Positions 8,880-18,252 of a stretch of DNA of 43,065 nucleotides are shown here, one piece after another. The stretch is taken from positions 1 through 43,065 of the forward strand of contig JAUNTM010000011.1 of the NCBI GenBank assembly GCA_030538675.1. The letters are read 5' to 3'. Position numbers and translations under genes: made by a program. This stretch comes from Capnocytophaga sp. GTDB taxonomy: Bacteria > Bacteroidota > Bacteroidia > Flavobacteriales > Flavobacteriaceae. A model generated the notes under the pieces. It made no database searches. It had not been told where the DNA came from and saw only the letters and a program-made list of their open reading frames with translations. Positions within the stretch are counted from its first letter, which is position 1, and each line of letters opens with the position of its first letter.

Positions 8880-9944
8880 ATGAAAAACAAACGTTCTATT
8901 CTACTCTCATTCAGCGCTTTATCATTGTTATTTTCAGCCTGTGGCGACGGGCTTGCTCCAGTTGCCAAAGATGCCCTCAAACCTACCATCATCACAGAAC
9001 AAACACCCAATGATACCGATGACCCCGCGATATGGATTCATCCGCAAGATGCTTCGAAAAGCCTCATCATCGGAACGGACAAAAGCAAAGAAAACGGCGG
9101 TTTGTATGCTTTTGACATGAATGGTAAAATTGTCAATAAGGTAACTCCCCTCGACCGCCCCAATAATGTTGATGTTGCTTATGGCATTGATATAGAAGGA
9201 ACTCCTACCGATATTGCGGTTGTAACCGAACGCAACAAAAACCAAATCCGCATCTATTCGCTACCAGAACTGCAGCCCGTGGATGGTGGCGGCATTGCTG
9301 TATTCGAAGGCGAAACACAAAATGAACCTATGGGCATCGCACTCTATACCGACCCTGATACACAGTGTATTTACGCTATCGTGGGGCGAAAAGAAGGACC
9401 CTCGGGAAGCTATCTGTGGCAGTACGAACTTTATGGCGAAGACGGAACAGTCAAAGCCCGTAAAGTACGCGAATTCGGTTCGTATAGTGGTAAAAAAGAA
9501 ATAGAAGCCATCGCTGTGGACAACGAACTCGGATATGTGTACTACTCAGACGAAACAGTCGGCGTGAAAAAATATTATGCCAATCCTGATAAAGGAAATG
9601 AAGAATTGGCTCTTTTCGGTACAGAAGGCTTCAAACGCGACCACGAAGGAATTGCCATCTACAAAACATCGGATACGCAAGGATATATACTGGTATCAAA
9701 CCAACAACAAAACTCATTCATGGTATACCCGCGCGAGGGGACGGCGACCAATCCGAATGAATATCCCTTGCTTGTAGAAATTCCCGTTTCGACAGTAGAA
9801 TGCGATGGCGCTGACGCTACTTCGGTAGCCATCAATGCCCAATTTCCCAAAGGATTTTTCGTAGCGATGAGTAACGGCAACGTGTTCCAAATCTATGATT
9901 GGCGATTGCTGGAAGATAAAATCCGTGCGGCACAACAACCGTAA
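8880..9944 (+). CDS. Beta-propeller 3-phytase (lipoprotein)
   Basis: This 354-residue protein fits the beta-propeller phytase family, calcium-dependent enzymes that remove phosphate from myo-inositol hexakisphosphate. The lipobox LLFSAC gives lipid-modified cysteine 21, so it is anchored in a membrane and faces the periplasm or outside. Family motifs include TPNDTDDPAIWIHP near residue 43, IIGTDKSKENGGLYAFDMNG near 65-84, RPNNVDVAYG, EPMGIALY, and EAIAVDNELGYVYYSDETVG with the acidic metal-binding residues. DHEGIAIY and DGADATSVAIN follow. Length is normal. It has its own promoter and ends convergent with rlmH. Phosphate scavenging is the likely role. Confidence 0.85.
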   Translation: MKNKRSILLSFSALSLLFSACGDGLAPVAKDALKPTIITEQTPNDTDDPAIWIHPQDASKSLIIGTDKSKENGGLYAFDMNGKIVNKVTPLDRPNNVDVAYGIDIEGTPTDIAVVTERNKNQIRIYSLPELQPVDGGGIAVFEGETQNEPMGIALYTDPDTQCIYAIVGRKEGPSGSYLWQYELYGEDGTVKARKVREFGSYSGKKEIEAIAVDNELGYVYYSDETVGVKKYYANPDKGNEELALFGTEGFKRDHEGIAIYKTSDTQGYILVSNQQQNSFMVYPREGTATNPNEYPLLVEIPVSTVECDGADATSVAINAQFPKGFFVAMSNGNVFQIYDWRLLEDKIRAAQQP

Positions 9945-9973
9945 ATTTTTATTTGGAAATACATAATTCTTTC

Positions 9974-10447
9974 TCACTGGTGATGATACGGCTCATTATT
10001 AAGTATTGTATACGCCCGATATATTTGTTCGGTGATAAAGAGGCGTATCATCTGGTGCGAAAACGTCAGTTTTGACAATGACAATCTGCCTTGGGCACGC
10101 CGGTATATTTCTTCAGAAAATCCGTAAGGACCGCCGATGACCAAAACCAACTGCTTTAGCCCGGCATTCATTTTCTTTTGCAGAAAATCGGCAAGCCCGA
10201 CAGAGCTGTATTCGCTACCGCGTTCGTCCAGCAAAATCAAGTGGTGCGAAGGGTCGGTTTGCTTTAAAATGAGCTCGCCTTCTTTTGTTTTTTGTTGTTC
10301 TTGCGAGAGCGTTTTGGTATTTTTCAGGTCGGGAATGACAGTCCACTCAAAATTAACATAATGCTTGAGGCGTTTTTCGTATTCTCCGATAAGCGTTTGT
10401 AGCGGTTTGCTGTCAGTTTTTCCGACAGTGATGATGCGTATATTCAT
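9974..10447 (-). CDS. rlmH: 23S rRNA (pseudouridine-1915-N3)-methyltransferase RlmH
   Basis: This 157-residue protein is a SPOUT-class methyltransferase that methylates pseudouridine 1915 in helix 69 of 23S rRNA. Seen are the N-terminus MNIRIITVGKTD, the strand LILLDERGSEYSSVGLADFL, the SAM-binding knot LVLVIGGPYGFSEEIYRRA and the C-terminal block LTFSHQMIRLFITEQIYRAY ending in PYHHQ. The start at 10447 is chosen because the family begins with this motif and the -7 box at 10470-10477 lies just upstream; the longer open frame would cross both divergent promoters. It is divergent from yicC and convergent with the phytase gene. Confidence 0.95.
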   Translation of the reverse strand: MNIRIITVGKTDSKPLQTLIGEYEKRLKHYVNFEWTVIPDLKNTKTLSQEQQKTKEGELILKQTDPSHHLILLDERGSEYSSVGLADFLQKKMNAGLKQLVLVIGGPYGFSEEIYRRAQGRLSLSKLTFSHQMIRLFITEQIYRAYTILNNEPYHHQ

Positions 10448-10469
10448 GGGCAAAAATTCCGATTTTTGG

Positions 10470-10477
10470 CAAATATA
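10470..10477 (-). promoter_or_regulatory. -7 promoter box of rlmH
   Basis: Plus-strand CAAATATA reads TATATTTG on the minus strand, an exact TAnnTTTG match 22 bases upstream of the rlmH ATG at 10447. Confidence 0.6.
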
Positions 10478-10500
10478 AGCATTCTCATTACTATTTTTTT

Positions 10501-10508
10501 TATCTTTG
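10501..10508 (+). promoter_or_regulatory. -7 promoter box of the yicC-gmk-nadD operon
   Basis: TATCTTTG is an exact TAnnTTTG match 23 bases upstream of the yicC ATG at 10532, back to back with the rlmH promoter. Confidence 0.65.
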
Positions 10509-10531
10509 TCAATCAATTTCAAAATGCCAAT

Positions 10532-11386
10532 ATGATATATTCGATGACAGGCTATGGTAAGAGCGCTGCACAACTTGCCGACAAACAGGTAACCATTGAG
10601 CTCCGGTCGCTCAACAGCAAAGGAGTGGACATCAACGTGCGTTTGCCTTTGTCTTATCGAGAAAAAGAACTTGAATTTCGCAAGCGGATAGCCGACAAAT
10701 TGCAGCGGGGAAAAATCGACCTTTCGGTAACTATTGAAAACGCAAGCGGACAAACAGTTTCAAAAGTAAATACCGATGCCGTGCGTTCGTATATCGCACA
10801 GCTTCAGCAGATTGTGGACGGAGACCCGGTCGAATTGCTCAAGATGGCGGTACGGATGCCCGACGCGTTGCAAAACGCACCCGATGAGATTCCTGAAGAC
10901 GAATACAAAGACATCTTCCAACATCTCGAATTGGCGCTGGACGATTTGATGACTTTCAGAGCCGAAGAAGGAGCCGTGCTGGAAAAAGATTTCGTACAAC
11001 GGATACAAAACATCGATGTGTTGCTTACCCGGGTACAAAATCTTGATGGCGAGCGACTGCAATGGGTACGCGAACGCCTTGAAAAAGCCGTCGCCGAGAT
11101 ACAAAATCTCGATGCGAATCGCTTTGAGCAAGAACTTATTTTTTACCTTGAAAAACTCGATATTACGGAAGAAAAAATACGGCTGAAAAACCATTTGGAG
11201 TATTTTTTGGCAACGCTCAATTCACAAGAATCCAACGGACGCAAACTCGGATTTATCGCTCAAGAAATAGGGAGGGAAATCAATACGCTCGGTTCAAAAG
11301 CCAATCATTCGGCGATGCAGCAGCTTGTCGTGCAGATGAAAGACGAGCTCGAAAAAATTAAAGAACAAGTGTTAAATATCTTGTAA
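10532..11386 (+). CDS. yicC: YicC-family endoribonuclease
   Basis: This 284-residue protein belongs to the YicC family, reported as endoribonucleases. The N-terminus MIYSMTGYGKS is the family hallmark and sets the start at 10532; a longer frame to 10466 would run through the promoter. VTIELRSLNSKGVDINVRLP and YREKELEFRKRIADKLQRGK follow in the N-terminal domain. The C-terminal domain (DUF1732) has EQELIFYLEKLDITEEKIRL-like sequence, HLEYF, and GRKLGFIAQEIGREINTLGS with KANH. The TAATG overlap with gmk shows translational coupling, and yicC-gmk linkage is common in bacteria. Confidence 0.93.
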   Translation: MIYSMTGYGKSAAQLADKQVTIELRSLNSKGVDINVRLPLSYREKELEFRKRIADKLQRGKIDLSVTIENASGQTVSKVNTDAVRSYIAQLQQIVDGDPVELLKMAVRMPDALQNAPDEIPEDEYKDIFQHLELALDDLMTFRAEEGAVLEKDFVQRIQNIDVLLTRVQNLDGERLQWVRERLEKAVAEIQNLDANRFEQELIFYLEKLDITEEKIRLKNHLEYFLATLNSQESNGRKLGFIAQEIGREINTLGSKANHSAMQQLVVQMKDELEKIKEQVLNIL

Positions 11387-11952
11387 TGAATAAATTAATT
11401 ATTTTTTCAGCACCTTCGGGAAGTGGAAAGACAACTATTGTAAAACATCTTCTGTCGTTATCCGGGCTCAATCTGGCTTTTTCTATTTCGGCAACGTCGC
11501 GTCCGCCTCGGGGTGCAGAACAGCACGGTAAAGAATATTATTTTCTGACAACAGAAGAATTTCAGCAGAAAATTAAAAACAACGAATTCCTCGAATGGGA
11601 AGAGGTCTATCCCGGCACGTATTACGGCACGCTCAAATCGGAAATAGAGCGCCTTTGGAAAGAAGGCAAAAATGTAGCATTTGACATTGATGTCGTAGGC
11701 GGACTTGCCATTAAAAAACAATATCCGCAACAGAGTTTGTCGATATTCGTCAAACCGCCAAGCATTGATGAGCTTCGCCGCCGTTTGCAAGGCCGGCAGA
11801 CCGAAACACCCGAAAAAATCAAAATGCGCATTGATAAGGCAGAAGCAGAACTGAAATACGCAGACCGATTTGATATTACGATTGAAAATGAAGACTTACC
11901 AAAAGCTCTTTATGAAGCAGAAGTAATTGTAAATCAATACATTAAATCATAA
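11386..11952 (+). CDS. gmk: Guanylate kinase
   Basis: This 188-residue cytosolic enzyme phosphorylates GMP to GDP with ATP. The P-loop is SAPSGSGKTTI (residues 8-18). The GMP-binding region follows with ISATSRPPRGAEQHGKEYYF, EFLEWEEVYPGTYYGT and the catalytic-core strand VAFDIDVVGG. The lid has LRRRLQGRQTETPEKIKMRI. Length is typical. Its ATG overlaps the yicC stop by one base and nadD starts 9 bases after it, so it is the middle gene of one operon. Confidence 0.96.
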   Translation: MNKLIIFSAPSGSGKTTIVKHLLSLSGLNLAFSISATSRPPRGAEQHGKEYYFLTTEEFQQKIKNNEFLEWEEVYPGTYYGTLKSEIERLWKEGKNVAFDIDVVGGLAIKKQYPQQSLSIFVKPPSIDELRRRLQGRQTETPEKIKMRIDKAEAELKYADRFDITIENEDLPKALYEAEVIVNQYIKS

Positions 11953-11960
11953 TTATAGGG

Positions 11961-12548
11961 ATGAAAAAACGTTTGGTAGGGCTTTTTTTCGGTTCGTTCA
12001 ACCCGATACACGTGGGGCATGTGATTATCGCCAATCACTTGGTAGAACACAGCGATATGAGCGAAATATGGCTCGTGGTAACACCTCAAAATCCGTTTAA
12101 AGATAAAAAAACCTTGTTGGACAACCACCATCGGTTGGAAATGGTAGACCGTGCCTTGAAAGAGTATGAAAAATTACAGCCGTCCGATATCGAATTTCGC
12201 TTGCCACAGCCCAATTATACAATCCACACGTTGGCATATCTGCAAGAAAAATATCCTGCCGTTGAGTTTGCACTCATCATGGGCGAAGACAACCTCAAAT
12301 CGTTCCATCGGTGGAAAAATTACGAACAGATTTTGGACAATCATCATTTGTATGTTTACCCGAGATTATCCGAAGGGCAAATCCCCGATGTGTTTGTTAG
12401 CCATCCCAAAATCAGTAAGATAGACGCTCCGATTATTGGGCTTTCGGCAACTTTTGTGCGGGAAGAAATCAAAGCACAGCGTAACGTGGCGCCACTTATT
12501 CATCCTGATGTCTGGGATTATATCGACCGCTTGGGATTGTATCTTTAG
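11961..12548 (+). CDS. nadD: Nicotinate-nucleotide adenylyltransferase
   Basis: This 195-residue enzyme joins ATP and nicotinate mononucleotide to give deamido-NAD, the penultimate step of NAD synthesis. The nucleotidyltransferase motif is GSFNPIHVGHVIIANHL (HxGH at residues 17-20), followed by WLVVTPQNPFKDKKTL, the substrate-binding FALIMGEDNLKSFHRWKNYEQI, and the C-terminal GLSATFVREEI corresponding to the ISSTxIR motif. It is third in the yicC-gmk-nadD operon and ends 37 bases before the converging helicase gene. Confidence 0.95.
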   Translation: MKKRLVGLFFGSFNPIHVGHVIIANHLVEHSDMSEIWLVVTPQNPFKDKKTLLDNHHRLEMVDRALKEYEKLQPSDIEFRLPQPNYTIHTLAYLQEKYPAVEFALIMGEDNLKSFHRWKNYEQILDNHHLYVYPRLSEGQIPDVFVSHPKISKIDAPIIGLSATFVREEIKAQRNVAPLIHPDVWDYIDRLGLYL

Positions 12549-12585
12549 GCGTTGATTACTACCATATTCTTATAGCAACCCCAGG

Positions 12586-15450
12586 TTATCCCAATAGTTC
12601 ATCCAAATTTTCGATAACTTCGTTGATGATGGTATTCTCATCGACAATATTTTCCGAAAGGCGCTTTTTACTTTCTTGCAGACGAATTATTTTCTCTTCG
12701 ATCGTGTTTTGTGAAACGAATCGGATGACGTTCACTTTGTTTTTTTGCCCGAGCCGGTGTGCTCTGGCAATGGCTTGACGCTCGGAAAACGGATTCCACC
12801 AAGGGTCGAGTAGCAATACGTGCGATGCCGCCGTAAGGTTGAGTCCGACCTCGCCTGCCTTGAGCGAAATAAAGAAAAACCGTACGGACGCCTCATTTTG
12901 AAATGCCTCTACCTGTCCTTTTCGTTTGGCAGGTTCTACCTCGCCTGTGATTTTTGAATAACGGATGTTGGCCGCATCGCACCAATGTTCGAAAATGGAC
13001 AAATGTTTGACAAACGAGCTGAATATCAATGCTTTTTGTCCTGATTGAAGAATGGATTCGAGCCGGTTGACGACTTCCTCGTATTTCCCCGAAGGGATAT
13101 TGCTTTCCGGGTCGAGCAGCAAAGGATGATTACTGATTTGACGCAGCCGCATCAACATATTCAAGGCGTTGAACTGCGTTATTGGCGTGCCTATTTGCAG
13201 GAGTTGATTTCGTACTTTTGATTTTTCGCGGTTGTACCATTTCCCTTGTTCGTCGCTCATTTCGCAGTAAGCGGTTTGCTCTGTCATTTCGGGCAGGTCA
13301 TCAAGCACTTGTTCTTTGGTACGACGCAGCAGAAATGGGTTGATGATGGTTTTTAATTCCTCTAACACAACGGGGTCATTTTTCTTTTCGATACCGTTTT
13401 TGAAATACCGGCTGAAATGAGCATACGAACCCAATATCCCCGGATTGATAAATTGCATTTGCGACCATAAGTCATTGAGAGAGTTCTCAATAGGCGTACC
13501 GCTGAGCGATATTTTGTGCGTAGCATTTATTTTATTGATGGCCTTGAAGGTCTGCGAATCTTTGTTTTTGATGCGTTGGCTTTCATCGAGGATGATGTAT
13601 CGGAATTGGTATTTGGCAAGCAAGTTTGCATCACGGGCGATGATGGGATAGCTCGTAAAAACGACATCATAGTTGAGCAGGCGTGAAGTAAGCCGTTTTC
13701 GGTCGCTTCCGACATATTGGATACAGCGGAAATGAGGGGCAAACCGCTTGGTCTCGTCATACCAATTGAACACCAATGACGAGGGGAGAATCACGAGAGC
13801 TTTAAGTGTCTCGCGCTGCACTTCGGCAGCAAAAAGGCTCATTTGGTGGTTGTTAGCCACTTCGGGTAAAGTGTCATGCACGGCGACCAATACGGCAAGC
13901 GTTTGTAAGGTTTTCCCCAATCCCATATCATCGGCAAGGCATGCTCCAAGTCCGTTGTGATGATGGTCGAGCAGCCATTGGGCGCCTTCTATTTGATACG
14001 GACGAAGCGAAGCCTTGAGGTTGGGCGAAGGCTGGTAGATGACTTTTTCGGTCGTGATTTTGGGGTGCAATTCGGGCAATTCGTTGAGCAACGCATAATG
14101 GCTTTTTGAAAGTTGCGTTTTTTCCTTATTGATTTTCAGATATTTGACAACTGAACCAAATCGGGCGAACCATTCTTGAGGAATTAAAAAAATACTGCCG
14201 TCGGGAAGCTCGAACACAGGGTTTTCTTCACGAATATTCTTTACCAAGTCCTTGAATTGAATGGTGTTGTCGCCATGAAGGATGTTGATATGGAGGTCAA
14301 ACCAATCATGCTCGGTCGTCGTTTCCGATATGGATAATACAGGGGCAGAAAGCAAGGTAGTTTTGCCGTCAATTTTTAAGTTGTCAAACGAAAAACCAAG
14401 GCTTTTCAGAACAGTTTCTTTAGCAGAAAGTACGTGAAATGTAGCCCATTCATTATTTTCGCCGGCAGTTGCAAAAAGTCCGTTTTGGTTATGAAATCCA
14501 TGTTGCGCGAGCTTGTCATTGTATGATTGTTCAGCCTCCGGATGGCGTTTGTATTGGTTGATTTGCAGCGGATGTTCTTCTTCGGTAGTTAATAGCGAAT
14601 GCGATGACTTGGTCTGATTGCTGTAAAATATATAACCGCCATAATCATACCCCAGATAGAATTTGTGATGGTGGGCAAAGAAGTCATAGGCGTGATACAG
14701 ACCGACCCCGAGAAGTTGGTTGTGGACATTCATATCAAACCCGATAGCGTTGATTTCCACTTTTTTGAGAATTTCTTTCAGGAAACTGTCAAAGTATGTA
14801 GCAATCATTTTTTCGGGAATGAATACTTCATTTTTATTCAAGAAAGGGCTTATTTTTTTAGGGTCAATATCGGTAAGGCGGGCGAGTTGTCTGTCGATGA
14901 CAATCCATCGGCATTCGTTGTTGAGTAGCGTGATGCGGTGGTCTTTCGGGTAAGAGCGTTGTTCGTTATGCACGAACAGCATGCGGTATTGAATGCCTGT
15001 TTCTGTTTTTTCAAATTCCAGCAGCGGCTGTATTCCGATATAGGGCGTTTGGATGCGGTATTTGTCAAAATCTTTTGATTTTTCAAGATTGACGGACATC
15101 GGAATTTGATGGACGGCTATTTTTTCGATAAGCAGTCCTGTTTTGCTTTCGAGCGTATTTTGTATGCGGCTTTTAGTGTTTTTGTTGCCAAAAAGTGCTG
15201 TAACCGATTTGTGTTTTTTCCCGGCATACGTTTGGTTCAGTACTTCGGGTTGCAAATTTGCCGTGAGCGATAACAATTCGTCTTCTTGAGCTGAAACCGT
15301 TAGCTCGGGGATACCCCGAAGCACATCGGCGGTTGCTTTTTTGAATATATACCAACTGCCTGCATTGGCACGAGCCACATAAGCAGACGGTAAATATACC
15401 TCGTATTCGGGATGAAAACTAAAGTCAAAGCAAAGCAAATATTGGTACAT
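12586..15450 (-). CDS. SNF2/Rad54-family DNA-dependent ATPase
   Basis: This 954-residue protein is a SWI2/SNF2 superfamily 2 translocase. The N-terminal 480 residues are divergent and unrecognised. The motor begins at about 485 with LRPYQIEGAQWLLDHH. Walker A is DDMGLGKTLQTLAVL with lysine 513, motif II is ILDESQRIKN near 625, and motif III is SLSGTPIENSLNDLWSQ. The second RecA lobe has KALIFSSFVKHLSIFE, SLKAGEVGLNLTAASHV and DPWWNPFSERQAIARAHRLG. Such proteins remodel protein-DNA complexes, but in Bacteroidota the role of this class is unclear. It stands alone, with no methylase or nuclease partner nearby, so a defence role is not supported. Confidence 0.88.
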   Translation of the reverse strand: MYQYLLCFDFSFHPEYEVYLPSAYVARANAGSWYIFKKATADVLRGIPELTVSAQEDELLSLTANLQPEVLNQTYAGKKHKSVTALFGNKNTKSRIQNTLESKTGLLIEKIAVHQIPMSVNLEKSKDFDKYRIQTPYIGIQPLLEFEKTETGIQYRMLFVHNEQRSYPKDHRITLLNNECRWIVIDRQLARLTDIDPKKISPFLNKNEVFIPEKMIATYFDSFLKEILKKVEINAIGFDMNVHNQLLGVGLYHAYDFFAHHHKFYLGYDYGGYIFYSNQTKSSHSLLTTEEEHPLQINQYKRHPEAEQSYNDKLAQHGFHNQNGLFATAGENNEWATFHVLSAKETVLKSLGFSFDNLKIDGKTTLLSAPVLSISETTTEHDWFDLHINILHGDNTIQFKDLVKNIREENPVFELPDGSIFLIPQEWFARFGSVVKYLKINKEKTQLSKSHYALLNELPELHPKITTEKVIYQPSPNLKASLRPYQIEGAQWLLDHHHNGLGACLADDMGLGKTLQTLAVLVAVHDTLPEVANNHQMSLFAAEVQRETLKALVILPSSLVFNWYDETKRFAPHFRCIQYVGSDRKRLTSRLLNYDVVFTSYPIIARDANLLAKYQFRYIILDESQRIKNKDSQTFKAINKINATHKISLSGTPIENSLNDLWSQMQFINPGILGSYAHFSRYFKNGIEKKNDPVVLEELKTIINPFLLRRTKEQVLDDLPEMTEQTAYCEMSDEQGKWYNREKSKVRNQLLQIGTPITQFNALNMLMRLRQISNHPLLLDPESNIPSGKYEEVVNRLESILQSGQKALIFSSFVKHLSIFEHWCDAANIRYSKITGEVEPAKRKGQVEAFQNEASVRFFFISLKAGEVGLNLTAASHVLLLDPWWNPFSERQAIARAHRLGQKNKVNVIRFVSQNTIEEKIIRLQESKKRLSENIVDENTIINEVIENLDELLG

Positions 15451-15620
15451 GAGAATTGGTTAGGTATTGTAAATAAATGTGTTACAGAATTGTAAACGGG
15501 TGTTTTATTTTCTTTGCGAAATTACACAAACTAAAAAAATATGAAAGCACATCCGTTTATTTTTCTAAAAAAATAGTTTAAAAAATTGGACAGCAACAAC
15601 TTACGGAGCCCAGCATCATC

Positions 15621-15647
15621 AAAAAAAGCAACCCGAAGATTGCTTTT
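15621..15647 (-). terminator. Rho-independent terminator of gapN
   Basis: AAAAGCAA (624-631 of this kilobase) and TTGCTTTT (640-647) are perfect 8-base arms with an 8-base loop. On the minus strand the hairpin ends in seven T, about 30 bases after the gapN stop codon. Confidence 0.8.
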
Positions 15648-15678
15648 AGAGTCAAAACAGTATTTCCTTATCGGAATG

Positions 15679-17265
15679 TTACAAAATATAATCCGTATTC
15701 ATGAAATTGGAGACGCCCGTGCGAAGCAGGTTTTCGATAATCTCGTTGTTGTAAGGATTGTCTTTGGAAGCGACAAACGTACGTATTGAGAACGAACGCA
15801 ACGCATCGTGAACGCTTAGTGTCGAAACAGCCGAGTCTTTACGGCCGGTAAACGGAAATACGTCCGGTCCGCGTTGGCACAAGCTATTGAGATTGACACG
15901 GCATACCAAATTGACCAAATTGTCAATCAATGGCGAGAGCTCGTATACATCTGTACCGAAGAGGCTCACTTGTTGTCCGTATTTGGAATTGGCGATTTCG
16001 TCCACGATTTCATCAGTATTGGTGAAAGACTTGATAGGGACTAACGGGCCAAACTGTTCTTCGCTGTACACACGCATATCGGTAGTAATAGGATGAAGCA
16101 CAGCAGGATAGATGAAATTTTCGGATTGTTGCCCGCCTTTTTCGTTTTGTATTTTACTTCCTTTCGAAAGCGCATCGTCGATAAGTTCGCGGATATAACC
16201 CGGCTTGTTCGGTTCGGGCAGTGGCGTGAGGAATACGCCCTCTTCCCAAGGGTTTCCGTATTTGAGTTCATCTACTTTTTTGGAAAAACGAGTTACGAAT
16301 TCGTCTTTTATTTCTTCGTGTACATAAATGATTTTTAGAGCAGTACATCGTTGTCCGTTAAACGAAAGACTTCCTAAAATACATTCATTGATAGCGAGGT
16401 CGAGGTCGGCATCGGGCAAGATGATGGCAGGATTTTTGGCTTCAAGTCCCAGTACGAGTCTCAGGCGGTTTTTGTTGGGATGCTGGTCTTGCAGAGCGAT
16501 GGCAGATTTGCTATTGCCGATAAGTGCCAGCACATCAACGCGCCCGCTTGCCATAATCGGCGGTGCGACAACACGCCCACGTCCGTAAAGTACGTTTACC
16601 ACACCTTTCGGGAAACTTTCTTTGAACGCTTCGAGCAGAGGCGAAAGCAATAACACGCCGTGTTTGGCAGGCTTGAAGATGACCGTATTGCCCATGATGA
16701 GAGCCGGAATGAGCAATGCGAACGTTTCGTTCAGCGGATAATTGTAAGGGCCGAGGCAAAGCACTACCCCGAGCGGCCCTCTGCGGATATGCGCATACAC
16801 ACCATCTCGTTTTACGAAGCGTGATGAGTCTCGGTCAAGCTCTTTGTATTCTTCGATGGTATCTTGGATATATTCGGTGGTGCGGTCAAATTCCTTGCGT
16901 GAATCGCTGAGGCTTTTACCGATTTCCCACATCATCAGTTTTACGACTTCATCGCGTTTGGTTTCCATGATTTTCAGGAATTTTTCCATAGCAGCGATAC
17001 GGTCTTTGACCTGCATGGTAGGCCACAAACCTTTTCCTTTGTCGTAGGCCTGGCACGATGAGAACAAGGCTTCGTTAGCTTCTTTTTCGCTCATGTCAGG
17101 CACACGCCCCAACAGCGTTGGCGCATATTTTTCTGTTGAAGAAATGGTGGAAGTAATGTCCGCCATAGCTCCATCCCATTGCCGAAGTTCACCGTTAATC
17201 AGGTAGGTGTTTTGGTCGAAAGGTTCTATGCGAAATGCTTCGGGGATAGTTTTTATTTGTGTCAT
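15679..17265 (-). CDS. gapN: NADP-dependent glyceraldehyde-3-phosphate dehydrogenase (GapN-like aldehyde dehydrogenase)
   Basis: This 528-residue enzyme is an aldehyde dehydrogenase most like non-phosphorylating GapN, which oxidises glyceraldehyde 3-phosphate straight to 3-phosphoglycerate and yields NADPH. The cofactor-binding strand [20 protein letters not shown] and the loop [10 protein letters not shown] are seen. Glu275 ([11 protein letters not shown]) and the nucleophile Cys307 ([10 protein letters not shown]) are both present. [13 protein letters not shown] and [16 protein letters not shown] lie near the C-terminus. Length is slightly above the 480-500 typical of the family. It has its own terminator and probably its own promoter. 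Another aldehyde substrate cannot be ruled out. Confidence 0.85.
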   Translation of the reverse strand: MTQIKTIPEAFRIEPFDQNTYLINGELRQWDGAMADITSTISSTEKYAPTLLGRVPDMSEKEANEALFSSCQAYDKGKGLWPTMQVKDRIAAMEKFLKIMETKRDEVVKLMMWEIGKSLSDSRKEFDRTTEYIQDTIEEYKELDRDSSRFVKRDGVYAHIRRGPLGVVLCLGPYNYPLNETFALLIPALIMGNTVIFKPAKHGVLLLSPLLEAFKESFPKGVVNVLYGRGRVVAPPIMASGRVDVLALIGNSKSAIALQDQHPNKNRLRLVLGLEAKNPAIILPDADLDLAINECILGSLSFNGQRCTALKIIYVHEEIKDEFVTRFSKKVDELKYGNPWEEGVFLTPLPEPNKPGYIRELIDDALSKGSKIQNEKGGQQSENFIYPAVLHPITTDMRVYSEEQFGPLVPIKSFTNTDEIVDEIANSKYGQQVSLFGTDVYELSPLIDNLVNLVCRVNLNSLCQRGPDVFPFTGRKDSAVSTLSVHDALRSFSIRTFVASKDNPYNNEIIENLLRTGVSNFMNTDYIL

Positions 17266-17308
17266 AGGTATTTAATTATTAGTCGTTTATCTTACGGAAA
17301 CGGAAGGC

Positions 17309-17491
17309 TTACACACGTCCTTTCAGGGCGTTGAACACCCAAGCTATCGCAAAAAAACCGATGCCTACGGAAGCAAATCCGAAGCCGGCGATTTCGTTAT
17401 ATTTAAAGATTCCTAAAGCAATAAGCCCCAGCCCTACGACAATCATGATTAGGGTAGCGTAGCCTAAAACAGTATTTTTATTCATTCCCAT
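17309..17491 (-). CDS. Small two-span membrane protein, CAL67264-like
   Basis: This 60-residue protein starts MGMNKNTVLGYATLIMIVVG and has two hydrophobic segments (about residues 9-28 and 36-54) separated by KYNEIAGFG, ending in ALKGRV. It matches my memory of a small conserved membrane protein family of Flavobacteriia (CAL67264 family) of unknown function. The start at 17491 is chosen over a longer frame because the family begins with this motif; the extra 50 residues upstream do not look like protein. It lies 43 bases upstream of gapN on the same strand and may be co-transcribed with it. Confidence 0.8.
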   Translation of the reverse strand: MGMNKNTVLGYATLIMIVVGLGLIALGIFKYNEIAGFGFASVGIGFFAIAWVFNALKGRV

Positions 17492-17621
17492 AATTACATT
17501 TATAAAAGTTAGCAAATGCAAAGGTCGGACTTTTTTAGCAAAAAATAAAGTATTTTCCCAAAGGAATGGGGTTGCAAAAATAAAAATAGAAAAATATAGC
17601 ACATTGGTGAAAAAAAAATAG

Positions 17622-17629
17622 TATCTTTG
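17622..17629 (+). promoter_or_regulatory. -7 promoter box of the 5-formyl-THF cyclo-ligase gene
   Basis: TATCTTTG is an exact TAnnTTTG match 37 bases upstream of the ATG at 17667. A TTG at 17604-17606 is closer than the usual -33 spacing. Confidence 0.6.
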
Positions 17630-17666
17630 AGAACTTATCAATGTATTTATTCACAACCTATTATAT

Positions 17667-18233
17667 ATGAAAAAAGAAGAACTTCGCCGTTGCTACAAAT
17701 CACGCAGAGCTACTTTGCCTGGCGAAAGCCGTGAGCAAATGAGTGTTGATATTGCCAACCGGTTGTTGTCCATGGACATTTGGAAATATTCGTTTTTTCA
17801 TATTTTTCTCCCTATTGAGCGGTTGAATGAAATCAATACACACCATATTTTGACGATTTTGCAAGGAAAAGATAAAAATATCGTATTGCCAAAAACAGAT
17901 ATGAATACGCAAACATTGACACACATCTTGCTGACAGACAACACAATATTACGCAAAAGCGATTGGGGAATCGTAGAGCCTGAGAACGGGATTGAGATTA
18001 ATTCCCAGCAGATTGATGTCGTTTTTATGCCGTTGCTTGCGTATGACGGCAAAGGGAATAGAGTAGGTTACGGCAAAGGATATTATGACCGGTTTTTGCT
18101 TGAGTGCAAACCTGACATCGTCAAAATAGGAATTTCGTACTTTGGACCTGATGTACAAATCGACAATGTTTCGGCTACGGATATTCCGTTGGATTATTGC
18201 GTTACGCCGAGCCGTGTGTACGATTTCCGGTAA
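17667..18233 (+). CDS. 5-formyltetrahydrofolate cyclo-ligase
   Basis: This 188-residue cytosolic enzyme uses ATP to convert 5-formyl-THF to 5,10-methenyl-THF, returning the storage folate to one-carbon metabolism. The N-terminus MKKEELRRCYKSRRATLP has the basic substrate-binding residues. The hallmark motif is VVFMPLLAYDGKGNRVGYGKG followed by YYDRFL (about residues 116-141), where the glycine- and lysine-rich loop binds ATP. DIPLDYCVTPSRVYDF closes the protein. Length is normal. It has its own promoter and converges on lspA with a 19-base gap. Confidence 0.92.
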   Translation: MKKEELRRCYKSRRATLPGESREQMSVDIANRLLSMDIWKYSFFHIFLPIERLNEINTHHILTILQGKDKNIVLPKTDMNTQTLTHILLTDNTILRKSDWGIVEPENGIEINSQQIDVVFMPLLAYDGKGNRVGYGKGYYDRFLLECKPDIVKIGISYFGPDVQIDNVSATDIPLDYCVTPSRVYDFR

Positions 18234-18252
18234 AAATTCCTTTAAAAAATCA

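Noticed and set aside
10448-10753. N-terminal extension of rlmH
   Set aside because: It crosses the divergent promoter region and the yicC start, and the family begins at MNIRI.
12586-15450. SNF2 protein as part of a defence island
   Set aside because: Its neighbours are nadD and gapN, both housekeeping, with no nuclease, methylase or other defence partner.
15541-15576. Short ORF MKAHPFIFLKK after a TTTCTTTG-like box
   Set aside because: Only 11 codons, and the box is not a proper TAnnTTTG match.
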